A DNA stretch of 64,000 nt, taken from positions 20,131 to 84,130 of the forward strand of contig CACLNK010000001.1 of assembly GCA_902608305.1 (NCBI GenBank), written 5' to 3'. Positions 55,660-64,000 of this stretch are shown here, in pieces. The translations under genes were made by a program, and so were the position numbers. Source of the stretch: an uncultured Pelagibacteraceae bacterium. GTDB lineage: Bacteria; Pseudomonadota; Alphaproteobacteria; Pelagibacterales; Pelagibacteraceae. Numbering within the stretch: the stretch's first letter is position 1; every line of letters starts with the position of its first letter. The notes under the pieces are model-generated. The model saw nothing but the letters and a program-made list of their open reading frames with translations. It searched no databases and was not told the DNA's origin.

Positions 55660-57672
55660 CATTTTCATCCATTCATCTTGGGTAAGTACTTTTATGTTTA
55701 ATTCCTTTGCTTTTTTAATTTTTTTGTTAGTTGGTTTTTCTCCAATGACTAAATAATTAAGTTTTCTATTAACATTACTTATTATTTTTCCAGACTTTTG
55801 CTCTACTAAAGATTTGGCTTCTGCTCTACTCATTTCTTTTAATTTTCCCGTAAACATAAAAGCTTTATTTTTTAGAATTCCGCCTTTTTTAGTAGATATT
55901 GAATCAAAAACTTTCATATTTTTATTCAATTTCTCTAGAATATCGAGGTTAATTTTGTTTGAAAAAAAAACTCTAATTGACTTAATTTGAGTTTCGCCAA
56001 TTCCATCAATATTCGATAAATTTTCGATATTATCAGTTTTCAATAATTTATAAAAGTTTTCAAAATTTTTTAGGTGTTGTGCTAAAAGTTTTGCATTTTC
56101 TTGTCCAATATGGCGAATGCCAAGAGAATAAATGAATTTATCAAGACTAATTTTTTTTGATTTTTCTATAGCATATTTTAAATTTGACACTGATAAGTCA
56201 CCCCAACCATCAAGTTCCTTTATTTTTACAAAATCTAAATTAAAAATATCTTGAGGAAATTTAATTAGCTTAAGTTCCCAAAATTTTTCTACAATTTTTT
56301 TTCCAAATCCATCTATATTTAGTGCTTCTTTTGATACAAAATGCTTTAAGCCCTCCATGGCAATTTTTTCACATTTAAAATCTTCGTTGAGACATCTTCT
56401 GACTGCATCAAATTTATTAGTTGTTTCATTAAAATCTTTTGCTGTTTTTGAACCACACGAAGGACATCTTTCTGGAAAAATGTATTTTTTTGAATTAGAT
56501 CCTCTTTTGCTTTTGTCTACTGAGACTACATGAGGAATGACGTCTCCTGCCCTTTCAACTTTAGCAATATCTTCTATTCTAATATCTTTTCTATTTATTT
56601 CGTCTTCGTTATGTAAAGTCGCATTAGAAACCACAACGCCACCTATATTTACAGGTTCAATTTTTGCTACTGGTGTTAATGCTCCAGTTCTGCCAACTTG
56701 TATATCAATATTTAAAATTTTTGAAATTGCACTATTTGCAGAAAACTTATGAGCTATTGCCCACCGGGGTGCATTGGCTACAAAACCCAGCCTTTTTTGT
56801 AAATCAAATTTATTTACTTTATAAACAATACCATCAACATCATAATCTAAATTAAATCTTTTCCCTTCAAATTTTTTGTGGTGTGAAGTTAAATTTTTAA
56901 TACCCTTAATTGTTTTATTAAACTGACTAGTTTTGAAACCCCAATTTTTTAGAATTGATAAAAAATCTGATTGTGCTTTAATCTTATGGCTATCTATATA
57001 TCCGAAAGTATATGCTATAAATTTAAGGGGTATTTTTTTAGTTTCGCTAGGATTTTTTTGTCTTAAAGAGCCAGAAGCAGCATTTCTAGCATTTGCAAAT
57101 TTTTCATCCATTTTTTTGAAATCTTTTTTTGTAATAAATACTTCACCTCTAATATCAATTTCATTAGGAAAATCCTTGGATAATATTTTTTTTGGTATAT
57201 CGCCTATAGTTTTAAGATTTTCAGTAATATCTTCCCCTTCTATGCCGTCGCCTCTAGAAAGGCCAGTTGCTAATATTCCTTTTTTATAAGTTAATGAAGC
57301 TGAAATTCCATCAATTTTTGGCTCTGTACTATATTCTATTTCTGTATTTTTTTTCAAACTTAAAAAATTTAGTATTTTTTTTTCAAAATTTTTTAAATCC
57401 TCTTCATCAAATGCATTGGATAAAGAAAGCATTGGAACTTTATGCTTAATTTTATTAAAAATTTTTGAGGGCTTAAATCCAACTTTTAAGGATGGAGATT
57501 TTTTGCTTACTAAGCGGGGATATTTTTTTTCAATTTCAAGTACATCTTTTTTTAACTGATCATATTCTTGATCATTTACAGCTGGATTATTTTTGTCATA
57601 ATAAAATTTGTTATATTTATTTAGTAATTTTGTTTTTTTTAAATAATTTTTTTTAATTAAATTATCATTCAT
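55642..57672 (-). CDS. ligA: NAD-dependent DNA ligase LigA
   Basis: 676 residues. Ia domain DQEYDQLKKDVLEIEKKYP; nucleotidyl-transfer Lys in STEPKIDGISASLTY; GLSRGDGIEGEDITEN; NARNAASGSLRQ; OB fold QVGRTGALTPVAKIEPV; zinc finger ERCPSCGSKTAK plus two later Cys; helix-hairpin-helix repeats; and a C-terminal BRCT (FTGKLKEMSRAEAKSLVEQ). It seals nicks in replication and repair. It ends the division cluster, 3 bp after bamD. Confidence 0.97.
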   Translation of the reverse strand: MNDNLIKKNYLKKTKLLNKYNKFYYDKNNPAVNDQEYDQLKKDVLEIEKKYPRLVSKKSPSLKVGFKPSKIFNKIKHKVPMLSLSNAFDEEDLKNFEKKILNFLSLKKNTEIEYSTEPKIDGISASLTYKKGILATGLSRGDGIEGEDITENLKTIGDIPKKILSKDFPNEIDIRGEVFITKKDFKKMDEKFANARNAASGSLRQKNPSETKKIPLKFIAYTFGYIDSHKIKAQSDFLSILKNWGFKTSQFNKTIKGIKNLTSHHKKFEGKRFNLDYDVDGIVYKVNKFDLQKRLGFVANAPRWAIAHKFSANSAISKILNIDIQVGRTGALTPVAKIEPVNIGGVVVSNATLHNEDEINRKDIRIEDIAKVERAGDVIPHVVSVDKSKRGSNSKKYIFPERCPSCGSKTAKDFNETTNKFDAVRRCLNEDFKCEKIAMEGLKHFVSKEALNIDGFGKKIVEKFWELKLIKFPQDIFNLDFVKIKELDGWGDLSVSNLKYAIEKSKKISLDKFIYSLGIRHIGQENAKLLAQHLKNFENFYKLLKTDNIENLSNIDGIGETQIKSIRVFFSNKINLDILEKLNKNMKVFDSISTKKGGILKNKAFMFTGKLKEMSRAEAKSLVEQKSGKIISNVNRKLNYLVIGEKPTNKKIKKAKELNIKVLTQDEWMKMLNKTS

Positions 57673-57675
57673 ATA

Positions 57676-58515
57676 TTAATTAAAAATTGATTTAAATTTT
57701 CTTATAATAAAATTTCTTTTTTTCTTTTTAATTTTTTCCCTTGGACTTTCGTAATTTTTATTAAAAATTCTGTAAGATTCTTTGTACCATCTGCTAGACA
57801 AATAATTATAACCCAATAATTTTGCATATTTTTGTGATTCTTCGGTTAAACCTAACAAATAATAAATTTCAACAAGTCTAAATAATGCTTCCTCGACATA
57901 GACTGTGGTTTCATAATTGTTCACTATTGTCTTAAATCTATTAATTGCCGGAATCCATTTTTGCTTTTTTACATAATGTTTTCCTATGTACATTTCTTTT
58001 GATGCTAAAATATCGTTAATTAAATCTAATTTAAACTGCGCATCTAAAGCAAAATCTGTATCAGGATATTTTTTTAAAACATAATTAAATTTTTCTTTGG
58101 CCTTTAGAATAGGTCCAAGATCTTTCTTTTCATCTACAATCTGTTCGTAGTAACACATTCCTAAAAGAAAATGAGCATAACTCAATCTTAAATCTTTTGG
58201 ATATGTTTTTATAAATCGATCTAATTCAAAAATTGCATCACCATAATAATCATGCATATAATAAGAGTAAGCCGACATTAAAGCTGATTTCGGTGCCCAG
58301 TCAGACTGAGGGTATACAAGTTCAGCTTCATTGAATTTTTTTGCAGCAAATAAAACATCGCCTTCTTTCAAAGCTTTTATGCCTTCCTTGTAAGAGTCTA
58401 TCATTTGTAATTCTATATCTTCTTCTTCAATTATATCTATTTTTTTTTTATCATTAGAGCAAGAATTCAAAAATAAAAAAATTAATATAATTAAAATATT
58501 GGCGAAATATTTCAT
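57676..58515 (-). CDS. bamD: Outer-membrane assembly lipoprotein BamD
   Basis: 279 residues. Lipoprotein signal with lipobox LNSC (Cys near 19). Five TPR repeats follow, recognisable in EGIKALKEGDVLFAAKKFNE, PKSALMSAYSYYMHDYYGD, AHFLLGMCYYEQI, KEKFNYVLKKYPDTDFALDA and EALFRLVEIYYLLGLTEE. BamD is the essential scaffold that recruits beta-barrel precursors to BamA. It follows lpxC by 39 bp on the same strand, linking two outer-membrane tasks. Confidence 0.94.
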   Translation of the reverse strand: MKYFANILIILIFLFLNSCSNDKKKIDIIEEEDIELQMIDSYKEGIKALKEGDVLFAAKKFNEAELVYPQSDWAPKSALMSAYSYYMHDYYGDAIFELDRFIKTYPKDLRLSYAHFLLGMCYYEQIVDEKKDLGPILKAKEKFNYVLKKYPDTDFALDAQFKLDLINDILASKEMYIGKHYVKKQKWIPAINRFKTIVNNYETTVYVEEALFRLVEIYYLLGLTEESQKYAKLLGYNYLSSRWYKESYRIFNKNYESPREKIKKKKRNFIIRKFKSIFN

Positions 58516-58554
58516 AATAGGTTTTTAACAGATATTTGTAATATCTGTAAACTT

Positions 58555-59478
58555 TTATGCTATTGATTTCAAAAAATTTCTATGAATTAATGAGTGGGGG
58601 ATATTTTTTTCTTTAATTTCAATGATTGAAAAGTTACTTTTTTCATCAAATAGTTTTCTTAATAATTGATTTGTAAGTTTGTGTCCACCTTGAGAAGAAA
58701 TAACTTTTCCTATAATCTTATACCCAGATAAATAGAGATCACCCATACAATCTAAAATTTTATGATTTACAAATTCTTTGCTATTTCTAAGTCCTTCTTC
58801 GTTTATAACTTTATCATCTTTCACAACTACAGCATTTTCTAGGCTTCCACCTTTAGCAAGATTCATCTTCTTTAATTTTTCTATATCTTCATACAGACAA
58901 AAAGTTCTTGAATTATATATTTCTGTTAAATCAGATTGGTACACATTAACTAAATTTCTTTGTGTACCGATTAATGGGTTATTGTATTTAATTTCAAAAT
59001 CTATATCTAAACTAATTTTGTTAGGTTCAATAGAAATTGATTTAGCACCATTTTTAAAAGAAACCTTCTTTTCAATTTTTATAATTTTAATTGGAATATT
59101 GCTTGTTTTAATTCCTGCTGAATTTATTTTTTCTATAAATATTTTTGCAGATCCATCTAGAATTGGAACTTCTTCAGAATCTATTTCAATAAATGCATTA
59201 TCAATTCCTTTACCGAATAATGCACCCATTAAATGTTCAACAGTTAAAATTTTTACGCCAAACTCATTTGAAACTGTTGTGCATAAAGTTGTGTCGCTTA
59301 CATTAAACACACTAGGTATAATATAATTGTTTTTCTTAAGGTCTGTTCTTTTAAAAATTATTCCTGTATTTGGCTCTCCTGGGTTAATCTTCATATTGGT
59401 CATAAAGCCAGTATGAAGTCCTACGCCTTTAATGGTTATTGATTGCTTTATTGTTTTTTGATTAAGAACAGACATCAA
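58555..59478 (-). CDS. lpxC: UDP-3-O-acyl-N-acetylglucosamine deacetylase
   Basis: 307 residues. Zinc and catalytic residues: TVEHLMGALFGKGIDNAFIE (Glu-His) and EFVNHKILDCMGDLYLSGYK (His-x3-Asp); VPILDGSAKIFIEKI and HKLTNQLLRKLF complete the family pattern. It commits the cell to lipid A, confirming a Gram-negative outer membrane. In most proteobacteria ftsZ separates ftsA and lpxC; here only 63 bp with no gene lies between. Confidence 0.97.
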   Translation of the reverse strand: MMSVLNQKTIKQSITIKGVGLHTGFMTNMKINPGEPNTGIIFKRTDLKKNNYIIPSVFNVSDTTLCTTVSNEFGVKILTVEHLMGALFGKGIDNAFIEIDSEEVPILDGSAKIFIEKINSAGIKTSNIPIKIIKIEKKVSFKNGAKSISIEPNKISLDIDFEIKYNNPLIGTQRNLVNVYQSDLTEIYNSRTFCLYEDIEKLKKMNLAKGGSLENAVVVKDDKVINEEGLRNSKEFVNHKILDCMGDLYLSGYKIIGKVISSQGGHKLTNQLLRKLFDEKSNFSIIEIKEKNIPHSLIHRNFLKSIA

Positions 59479-59541
59479 GTTTTTATAATGCTGTTTTGAA
59501 ATGTTTAAAAAACAACAAATATTACAACAAAATACAAATTG

Positions 59542-60738
59542 TCACTCAAAAAAGTGAAATAACTTAGCAAAAAAACCGATATTTTTATTTTTTTTTGGAA
59601 TTGTTACAACCTCATGTTGATTAAGGCCTTGGTTTAATTTTAAACCCGATTCACATACTGTTGTTATTGTTTCTGAAAAAAAATCTATTTCATCAAAAAT
59701 TGGAATAATTTCTTTAATAGGAATTGAGTCATTATTTAAAATTTTGGATCCTTGTCCCATCAAAACAATTTTAAATTTATCAATTTTATCATAATTTTCA
59801 TTAGATCTAATAGTTTCTAAACATAAATTTAATATTTCATCAATCCTTGCTATAATTATTTTTTTTATAAGTTTTAAAGATTTTTCTTCATGATTATATT
59901 TTTTTAAAAACTCTCTTGTTAAAATTGAAAAATCTTTCTCATCATCTGAAAACAAAATATCTATATTTAAATTAATTTTAATATCTTCCGATTCTTCAAT
60001 TGAATAGTTTAAAATTTTAGAAATATCTTTTGTTATATGATTTCCTCCTATTGGAAGAGTATTAAAAGATTTAAGCTTATTTTCATTAAAAACTACAATT
60101 GATGTTTTTTCATAACCCACATCTAAAAATATAATTTTGTCAAAAAAATTTATATATTGTTCCTTACAATTAAGAGATTTTGCGTAACTTGAACTTAATA
60201 TTTGATTTATGTTAATTTGATTTTCATAAAATAAACTTTCTAAATTTTTAATTAATTCTTTTGGATAACAAATAAAAATTATATCAATCACAAAAAAATT
60301 ACATTCAACATTAATTGGTGGATAATCAAAATTATTATTATCAACTTTATAGTTACTTACAATTATATGAATAATGTTTTTATTTGGGTAAAATTTTATA
60401 ACTTGCTGCTTTGCTTCTTGAATTAAATATTGAATATCGCTCTTTCTAATTTTTTTTCCATCATTTTTTTTTGATAATGATACGTTAATAGACAAAACTT
60501 CTGGGGAATCAATCATAAGATTCACTGAATTTAAATATTCCCCTGTTTTTTTTTCAATCTCTAAAATTAATTTTTCTAATACTATTTTAGAATCTTTAAA
60601 ATTTAATTGTGTCGACTTAAAAGATGAAAAGCATTTATTTGAAACTGAAAAACTTTTTTTATTTTTTTTATTAAAGGCAGTAGCTGTTATTTTAGATGAA
60701 CCAAAGTCTATATAAACATCAAAAAATTTTTCACTCAT
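59542..60738 (-). CDS. ftsA: Cell division protein FtsA
   Basis: 398 residues, actin-like ATPase fold. VYIDFGSSKITATAFNKKNK (phosphate 1) near 8-27, ISLSKKND and KSDIQYLIQEAKQQVI (SHS2/1C domain), IFLDVGYEKTSIVVFNENKL (phosphate 2), LPIGGNHITKDIS and VLMGQGSKI. The C-terminal NIGFFAKLFHFFE is the amphipathic membrane-targeting helix. FtsA tethers FtsZ to the inner membrane. It overlaps ftsQ by 8 bp but ftsZ does not follow. Confidence 0.94.
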   Translation of the reverse strand: MSEKFFDVYIDFGSSKITATAFNKKNKKSFSVSNKCFSSFKSTQLNFKDSKIVLEKLILEIEKKTGEYLNSVNLMIDSPEVLSINVSLSKKNDGKKIRKSDIQYLIQEAKQQVIKFYPNKNIIHIIVSNYKVDNNNFDYPPINVECNFFVIDIIFICYPKELIKNLESLFYENQININQILSSSYAKSLNCKEQYINFFDKIIFLDVGYEKTSIVVFNENKLKSFNTLPIGGNHITKDISKILNYSIEESEDIKINLNIDILFSDDEKDFSILTREFLKKYNHEEKSLKLIKKIIIARIDEILNLCLETIRSNENYDKIDKFKIVLMGQGSKILNNDSIPIKEIIPIFDEIDFFSETITTVCESGLKLNQGLNQHEVVTIPKKNKNIGFFAKLFHFFE

Positions 60739-61426
60739 TATAAGTTATCATATAATTCGATATTCTTAAATCAATAATCTTATTCTCTTTAATTTTTTCG
60801 TTTAACTTAATCTTATGCGCAAACTGTAAAGCCTCCAACAAATTTTTTTGAGGAAGTTTAATTAATAATCCATTATTTGTTTTAAGATCCCATCTATTGC
60901 TTGGAAAATAATAAAATGAATCTATTTCTTTAAATTGAAAATCAGATTTATCAATAATTTTTTTTAATTTAACAAAGTCCCCAAAATTATTTTTACTAAA
61001 CACAAAAGGTAATTTTCTATTAAAATTTTCAGTATTTTTAACAAGAATTAATTTTCCATTTGAACCAATATAAAATTTTTTATTTTTTTTATTTGTTGTT
61101 GCTAAAAAATTTGTTTTTTTAATATTAACTTTTATTTTATTCGGATAAAATTTTTGTATGTAAAAAGATTCAATTAAATTATTTTTTTTTAAGATTTCTT
61201 CGAAATAATTTTTTTTTATAAAAAATATATTATGCAACAATAATGGGTTTAGGTTCTCAGAAACTTTATGATTATTTTCATTGGAAAGACCTAAAACCTC
61301 AATATGCTTAACTTTAAGGGTGAAATTTGTCTTGTTATTTTGATTTTTTGAAATTTGAGTGCCTAATAGAATTAATAATAATAAATAAAAAAATATTTTT
61401 TTTTTTTTATCTAGTAATTGAAGCAT
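60731..61426 (-). CDS. ftsQ: Cell division protein FtsQ
   Basis: 231 residues. A short cytoplasmic N-terminus, one membrane helix at about 11-23 (IFFYLLLLILLGT), then a POTRA domain (LKVKHIEVLGLSNENNHKVS) and the beta domain (ESFYIQKFYPNKIKVNIKKT, NNGLLIKLPQKNLLEALQFA). It is a bitopic divisome protein linking early and late components. Start at ATG 61426 overlaps ddl by 20 bp. The N-terminus is much shorter than in E. coli. Confidence 0.9.
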   Translation of the reverse strand: MLQLLDKKKKIFFYLLLLILLGTQISKNQNNKTNFTLKVKHIEVLGLSNENNHKVSENLNPLLLHNIFFIKKNYFEEILKKNNLIESFYIQKFYPNKIKVNIKKTNFLATTNKKNKKFYIGSNGKLILVKNTENFNRKLPFVFSKNNFGDFVKLKKIIDKSDFQFKEIDSFYYFPSNRWDLKTNNGLLIKLPQKNLLEALQFAHKIKLNEKIKENKIIDLRISNYMITYNE

Positions 61427-62327
61427 CTTTTATAATCCATTCTATTAAATCAATAAAACTCATACCTGAATAAGCTGCTATTTCAGGAACCAAAGAAAGA
61501 TTTGTCATACCGGGCTGTGTATTAGTTTCTAATAAATAAAACTTACCTTTATTAAATCTAAAATCAGATCTAGTAACTCCTTTACAACCAATTAAATTAT
61601 GAGCCTTAAGCGCAATGCTCATTGCGTTATTTAAATATTTCTTATCTAATTTTACTGGGATTATATGCTTGGTGCCAGCTTTTGAGTTATATTTTGCTTC
61701 GTAATCATAGAATTTCCTTTTTGGTTTAAGCTCTATTACACCCAATTTTTTTTTTCCTAAAATTGCAACTTGTATTTCTCTGCCTGGTATAAATTCTTCT
61801 ATTAATATTTCTTTATATTGAGATAATTTTTTTAAATTTTTAATTAAATTTTTTTCATTACAAATACAAACATTAACACTAGAACCTTCATTTATTGGCT
61901 TAATTACAACTGGAAATTTGAATTTTTTTTTAATTTTAAAAATTATTTTTTTTTTTATTATATTATTTTTGTCAAATTTATATTTAAAATATTTTGGTGT
62001 TTTTATTTTATTTTTTATAAATATTTTTTTTGAAATTTCTTTATCCATGGCAATATAAGATGCTAGAACACCCGAATGTGTATATTTTACCTTTAAGGTT
62101 TCAAGTATAGTTTGGATATATCCATCTTCACCAAATCTTCCGTGCAAAGCATTAAAAACAACATCGGGTTTAAAGCTTTTTATTTTTTTAATTAATTTTC
62201 CATTTGGTTCGCAGATAATTGCTTTATAATTTTTTTTTCTTAATGCTTTTAATACACTATTTGCAGTATCTAAGCTTATAGCTCGTTCTTTAGAAAAACC
62301 CCCACCTAAAATCAAAATTTTTTTCAT
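61407..62327 (-). CDS. ddl: D-alanine-D-alanine ligase
   Basis: 306 residues, ATP-grasp. N-terminal KILILGGGFSKERAISLDTA; VFNALHGRFGEDGYIQTILE near 55-74; SYIAMDKEISKKIF; ATP-grasp strand FPVVIKPINEGSSVNVCICN; IEEFIPGREIQVAIL; and C-terminal TRSDFRFNKGKFYLLETNTQ PGMT (Mg ligands Asp, Glu, Asn). It makes the D-Ala-D-Ala end of the peptidoglycan stem peptide. It follows murB by 4 bp. Confidence 0.96.
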   Translation of the reverse strand: MKKILILGGGFSKERAISLDTANSVLKALRKKNYKAIICEPNGKLIKKIKSFKPDVVFNALHGRFGEDGYIQTILETLKVKYTHSGVLASYIAMDKEISKKIFIKNKIKTPKYFKYKFDKNNIIKKKIIFKIKKKFKFPVVIKPINEGSSVNVCICNEKNLIKNLKKLSQYKEILIEEFIPGREIQVAILGKKKLGVIELKPKRKFYDYEAKYNSKAGTKHIIPVKLDKKYLNNAMSIALKAHNLIGCKGVTRSDFRFNKGKFYLLETNTQPGMTNLSLVPEIAAYSGMSFIDLIEWIIKDASITR

Positions 62328-62331
62328 AAGC

Positions 62332-63240
62332 TTAACCGATAATTTCTATTTCAAGGTCTAAATTTACGCCTGTTTTTTCTTTTACATTTTTTTTAACAAA
62401 ATCTATTAATTTTTTCATATCCTCAAAGGTAGCTTTATTTTTATTAACAAAAAAATTCAAATGTTTCTCGGAAATAGCTGCGCCACCAAAAGAAATGTTT
62501 TTTGGAATCGATAATTTTATTAATTCCCAAACTTTTTTATCTGTTTGTCCAATTGGATTTTTAAAAGTGCTACCGCCTGTTTTAACTTGCGTTGGTTGTG
62601 CTTTATCTTTTTTTGTTTTTAATATTTCTATCTCTTTTTCAACTATATCTTGCTTTTTAAATTTTCCCTTAAATGATGCACTTAAAAATATTAAATCTCT
62701 TGGCAAATCATTTTTTCTGTAACCAAATTTAATACTTGACGATGGAATTGTTAAAACTTTTCCATTTCTATCAATCGCTTGAACTGATAATAATACGTCC
62801 TTAAATTCGGAACCAAAACAACCTGAATTCATTCTAATTCCACCTCCAACACTCCCTGGTATACATGACAGAAACTCTAAATTACCAATATCATTTTCAG
62901 AAGCAAACTCAGCTACTTTTTTATCCATAGTGGCACTTCCAGCTATTATAGTTTTATTTGGTAATATAGAAATGTTTGAAAAATTTTTTCCTAATTTAAG
63001 AACAACACCATCAAAACCTTGGTCTTTTATTAAAATATTTGAGCCAACACCTAGTGTAAAAATTTTTTCTTTATTTCCAAAATTTCTTAAAAAATTAACT
63101 AAATCATTTAAATTTTCAGGTTTAAAAAAAGCCTTAGCTTTTCCTCCAATATTAAACCAATTAGTTTTTTTTAAATCGTAGTCAAAAAAAAATTTTCCGT
63201 TAGATTGTTTAGAGAAATTTTTTAAACTATCTACTTGCAT
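62332..63240 (-). CDS. murB: UDP-N-acetylenolpyruvoylglucosamine reductase
   Basis: 302 residues from ATG 63240, which overlaps the murC stop by 1 bp (TAATG); a TTG at 63270 would overlap murC by 31 bp and is less likely. FAD-binding motifs: NWFNIGGKAKAFFKPENLND, TLGVGSNILIKDQGFDGVVL, LEFLSCIPGSVGGGIRMNSG and the Ser loop TGGSTFKNPIG. C-terminal GAAISEKHLNFFVNKNKAT. It makes UDP-MurNAc with NADPH. It is the type I (short) MurB. Confidence 0.96.
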   Translation of the reverse strand: MQVDSLKNFSKQSNGKFFFDYDLKKTNWFNIGGKAKAFFKPENLNDLVNFLRNFGNKEKIFTLGVGSNILIKDQGFDGVVLKLGKNFSNISILPNKTIIAGSATMDKKVAEFASENDIGNLEFLSCIPGSVGGGIRMNSGCFGSEFKDVLLSVQAIDRNGKVLTIPSSSIKFGYRKNDLPRDLIFLSASFKGKFKKQDIVEKEIEILKTKKDKAQPTQVKTGGSTFKNPIGQTDKKVWELIKLSIPKNISFGGAAISEKHLNFFVNKNKATFEDMKKLIDFVKKNVKEKTGVNLDLEIEIIG

Positions 63241-64000
63241 TATATTAATTTTGGTAAATTTCTTATCCAATTAGAAATTGAACCTGCGCCCATACCAATT
63301 ACAATTTTTTTTCCATAAATATTTTGTTTTACAAACTTTGCTAACTGAATTTCATCATTAACTAAAAAAACATTTACTTTGGAATTTTTTATTATTTCTT
63401 TCGCAAAATTATGATAATTAAAACCTAATTTTAACTTCTCACCAGCCGCATATATTGGACAAAGAATAACACTATGTGCGTTTTTGAAAGATAAGCTAAA
63501 TTCTTTTTTTAAATCCTTAAGTCTTGATATTCTATGTGGTTGAAATACACAAATAATCTCCTCATTTTTGTATACTTTTCTAACACCATTTAAAACTTCT
63601 TTGATTTCAGTTGGATGATGGGCGTAATCATCAAAAAAAATAGCTTTTTTAAAAGTAAATACTTCATTAAATCTTCTTTGAACACCTCTAAATTCTTTAA
63701 GAGCTGCCTTAATTATTTTTATTGAGATCCCGATAGTAGAAGCAACTGCTGCTGCTGCTGTTGCATTTCTAATATTGTGATGACCAAGAAGAGGTATTTT
63801 AAGATTATTAATGTTATAATTCTTTTTCCCTGGTAATTTAACATTAATACTAAATTTGGAAAATTTTTTTGATTGTGAAATGTTTTTTATAAAAAATTGA
63901 GATTTTTTATCAGTGCCGTAAGTGTGAAAATTTTTAGTTTTAACTTGTTTTATTATTTCTTTATTATTTTTATCATCTAGACAGATAAAAGATTTTCCAA
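63240..64000 (-). CDS. murC: UDP-N-acetylmuramate-L-alanine ligase MurC, N-terminus cut by window edge
   Basis: Minus-strand frame open from the right edge to TAA at 63240-63242; 253 codons of the C-terminal half are visible. Signatures: LPLLGHHNIRN-type IPLLGHHNIRNATAAAAVAS, RGVQRRFNEVF, FFDDYAHHPTEIKEVLNGVR, FQPHRISRLKDL, CPIYAAGEK and the end GMGAGSISNWIRNLPKLI. It adds L-Ala to UDP-MurNAc with ATP. It is upstream of murB in the same operon, with stop and start overlapping. The ATP-binding N-terminal part is outside the window. Confidence 0.93.
   Translation of the reverse strand, partial: GKSFICLDDKNNKEIIKQVKTKNFHTYGTDKKSQFFIKNISQSKKFSKFSINVKLPGKKNYNINNLKIPLLGHHNIRNATAAAAVASTIGISIKIIKAALKEFRGVQRRFNEVFTFKKAIFFDDYAHHPTEIKEVLNGVRKVYKNEEIICVFQPHRISRLKDLKKEFSLSFKNAHSVILCPIYAAGEKLKLGFNYHNFAKEIIKNSKVNVFLVNDEIQLAKFVKQNIYGKKIVIGMGAGSISNWIRNLPKLI

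Overview
The window looks like chromosome from a SAR11-clade alphaproteobacterium (Pelagibacterales, close to Candidatus Pelagibacter). The evidence is the very AT-rich sequence, almost no intergenic space, many 1-20 bp overlaps between genes, short versions of standard proteins, a SAR11-type proteorhodopsin, and alphaproteobacterial gene pairs (fba-thiE-efp-suhB, rpmE-trcR, zapA beside a DUF4164-like gene). No plasmid, prophage, insertion sequence or CRISPR array is visible. The assignment is inference from gene content and not from a database search.

Layout. 1-8107 (minus): a cell-envelope and DNA-maintenance run, zapA - fau - ymdB-like phosphodiesterase - yebC - ruvC-like - tolQ - tolR - tolA (frameshifted in a 14-A tract) - tolB - pal - cpoB. 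8158-16468 (plus): central carbon and translation, tkt - gap - pgk - class I fba - thiE - efp - suhB - rpmE - trcR - rpsU (apparent ATT start) - initiator tRNA. 16469-20070: an unexplained 319 bp spacer followed by three surface-sugar genes, likely a variable island. 20150-34912 (mostly minus): panB, guaA, guaB (without CBS domains), rlmE, pssA, psd, icd (plus), alaS, recA, a tolC-family gene, a glycerate-kinase-like gene and a GFA-family protein. 35051-36719: an SOS-type umuDC operon with an exact alphaproteobacterial LexA box. 36712-40975 (minus): accessory envelope genes including a secreted polysaccharide-lyase-like protein and a 27-residue basic ORF. 41021-44257: dksA, then proteorhodopsin - ferredoxin - ferredoxin reductase - GST on the minus strand. 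44473-55659: prpE, dihydroorotase, ygfZ, a MazG-like pyrophosphohydrolase, fumC, an AsmA-like protein, a UvrD/PcrA helicase and aminopeptidase P. 55642-64000 (minus): murC (partial) - murB - ddl - ftsQ - ftsA - lpxC - bamD - ligA, a division and wall cluster with no ftsZ between ftsA and lpxC.

How it fits together. Most genes are streamlined housekeeping genes packed into co-directional operons: peptidoglycan and outer-membrane assembly, purine synthesis, phospholipid synthesis, lower glycolysis/gluconeogenesis and a light-driven proton pump linked to a ferredoxin redox pair. The most unusual observations are non-AUG starts (ATT for rpsU, TTG for tolB, tkt and probably thiE) beside an initiator tRNA that has lost one of its three hallmark G-C pairs, a homopolymer frameshift in tolA, a proteorhodopsin with Asn at the usual His75 position, an IMP dehydrogenase lacking its regulatory domain, a sugar aminotransferase homologue with His in place of the PLP lysine, and a tiny lysine/arginine-rich ORF with one of the strongest ribosome-binding sites seen in the window.
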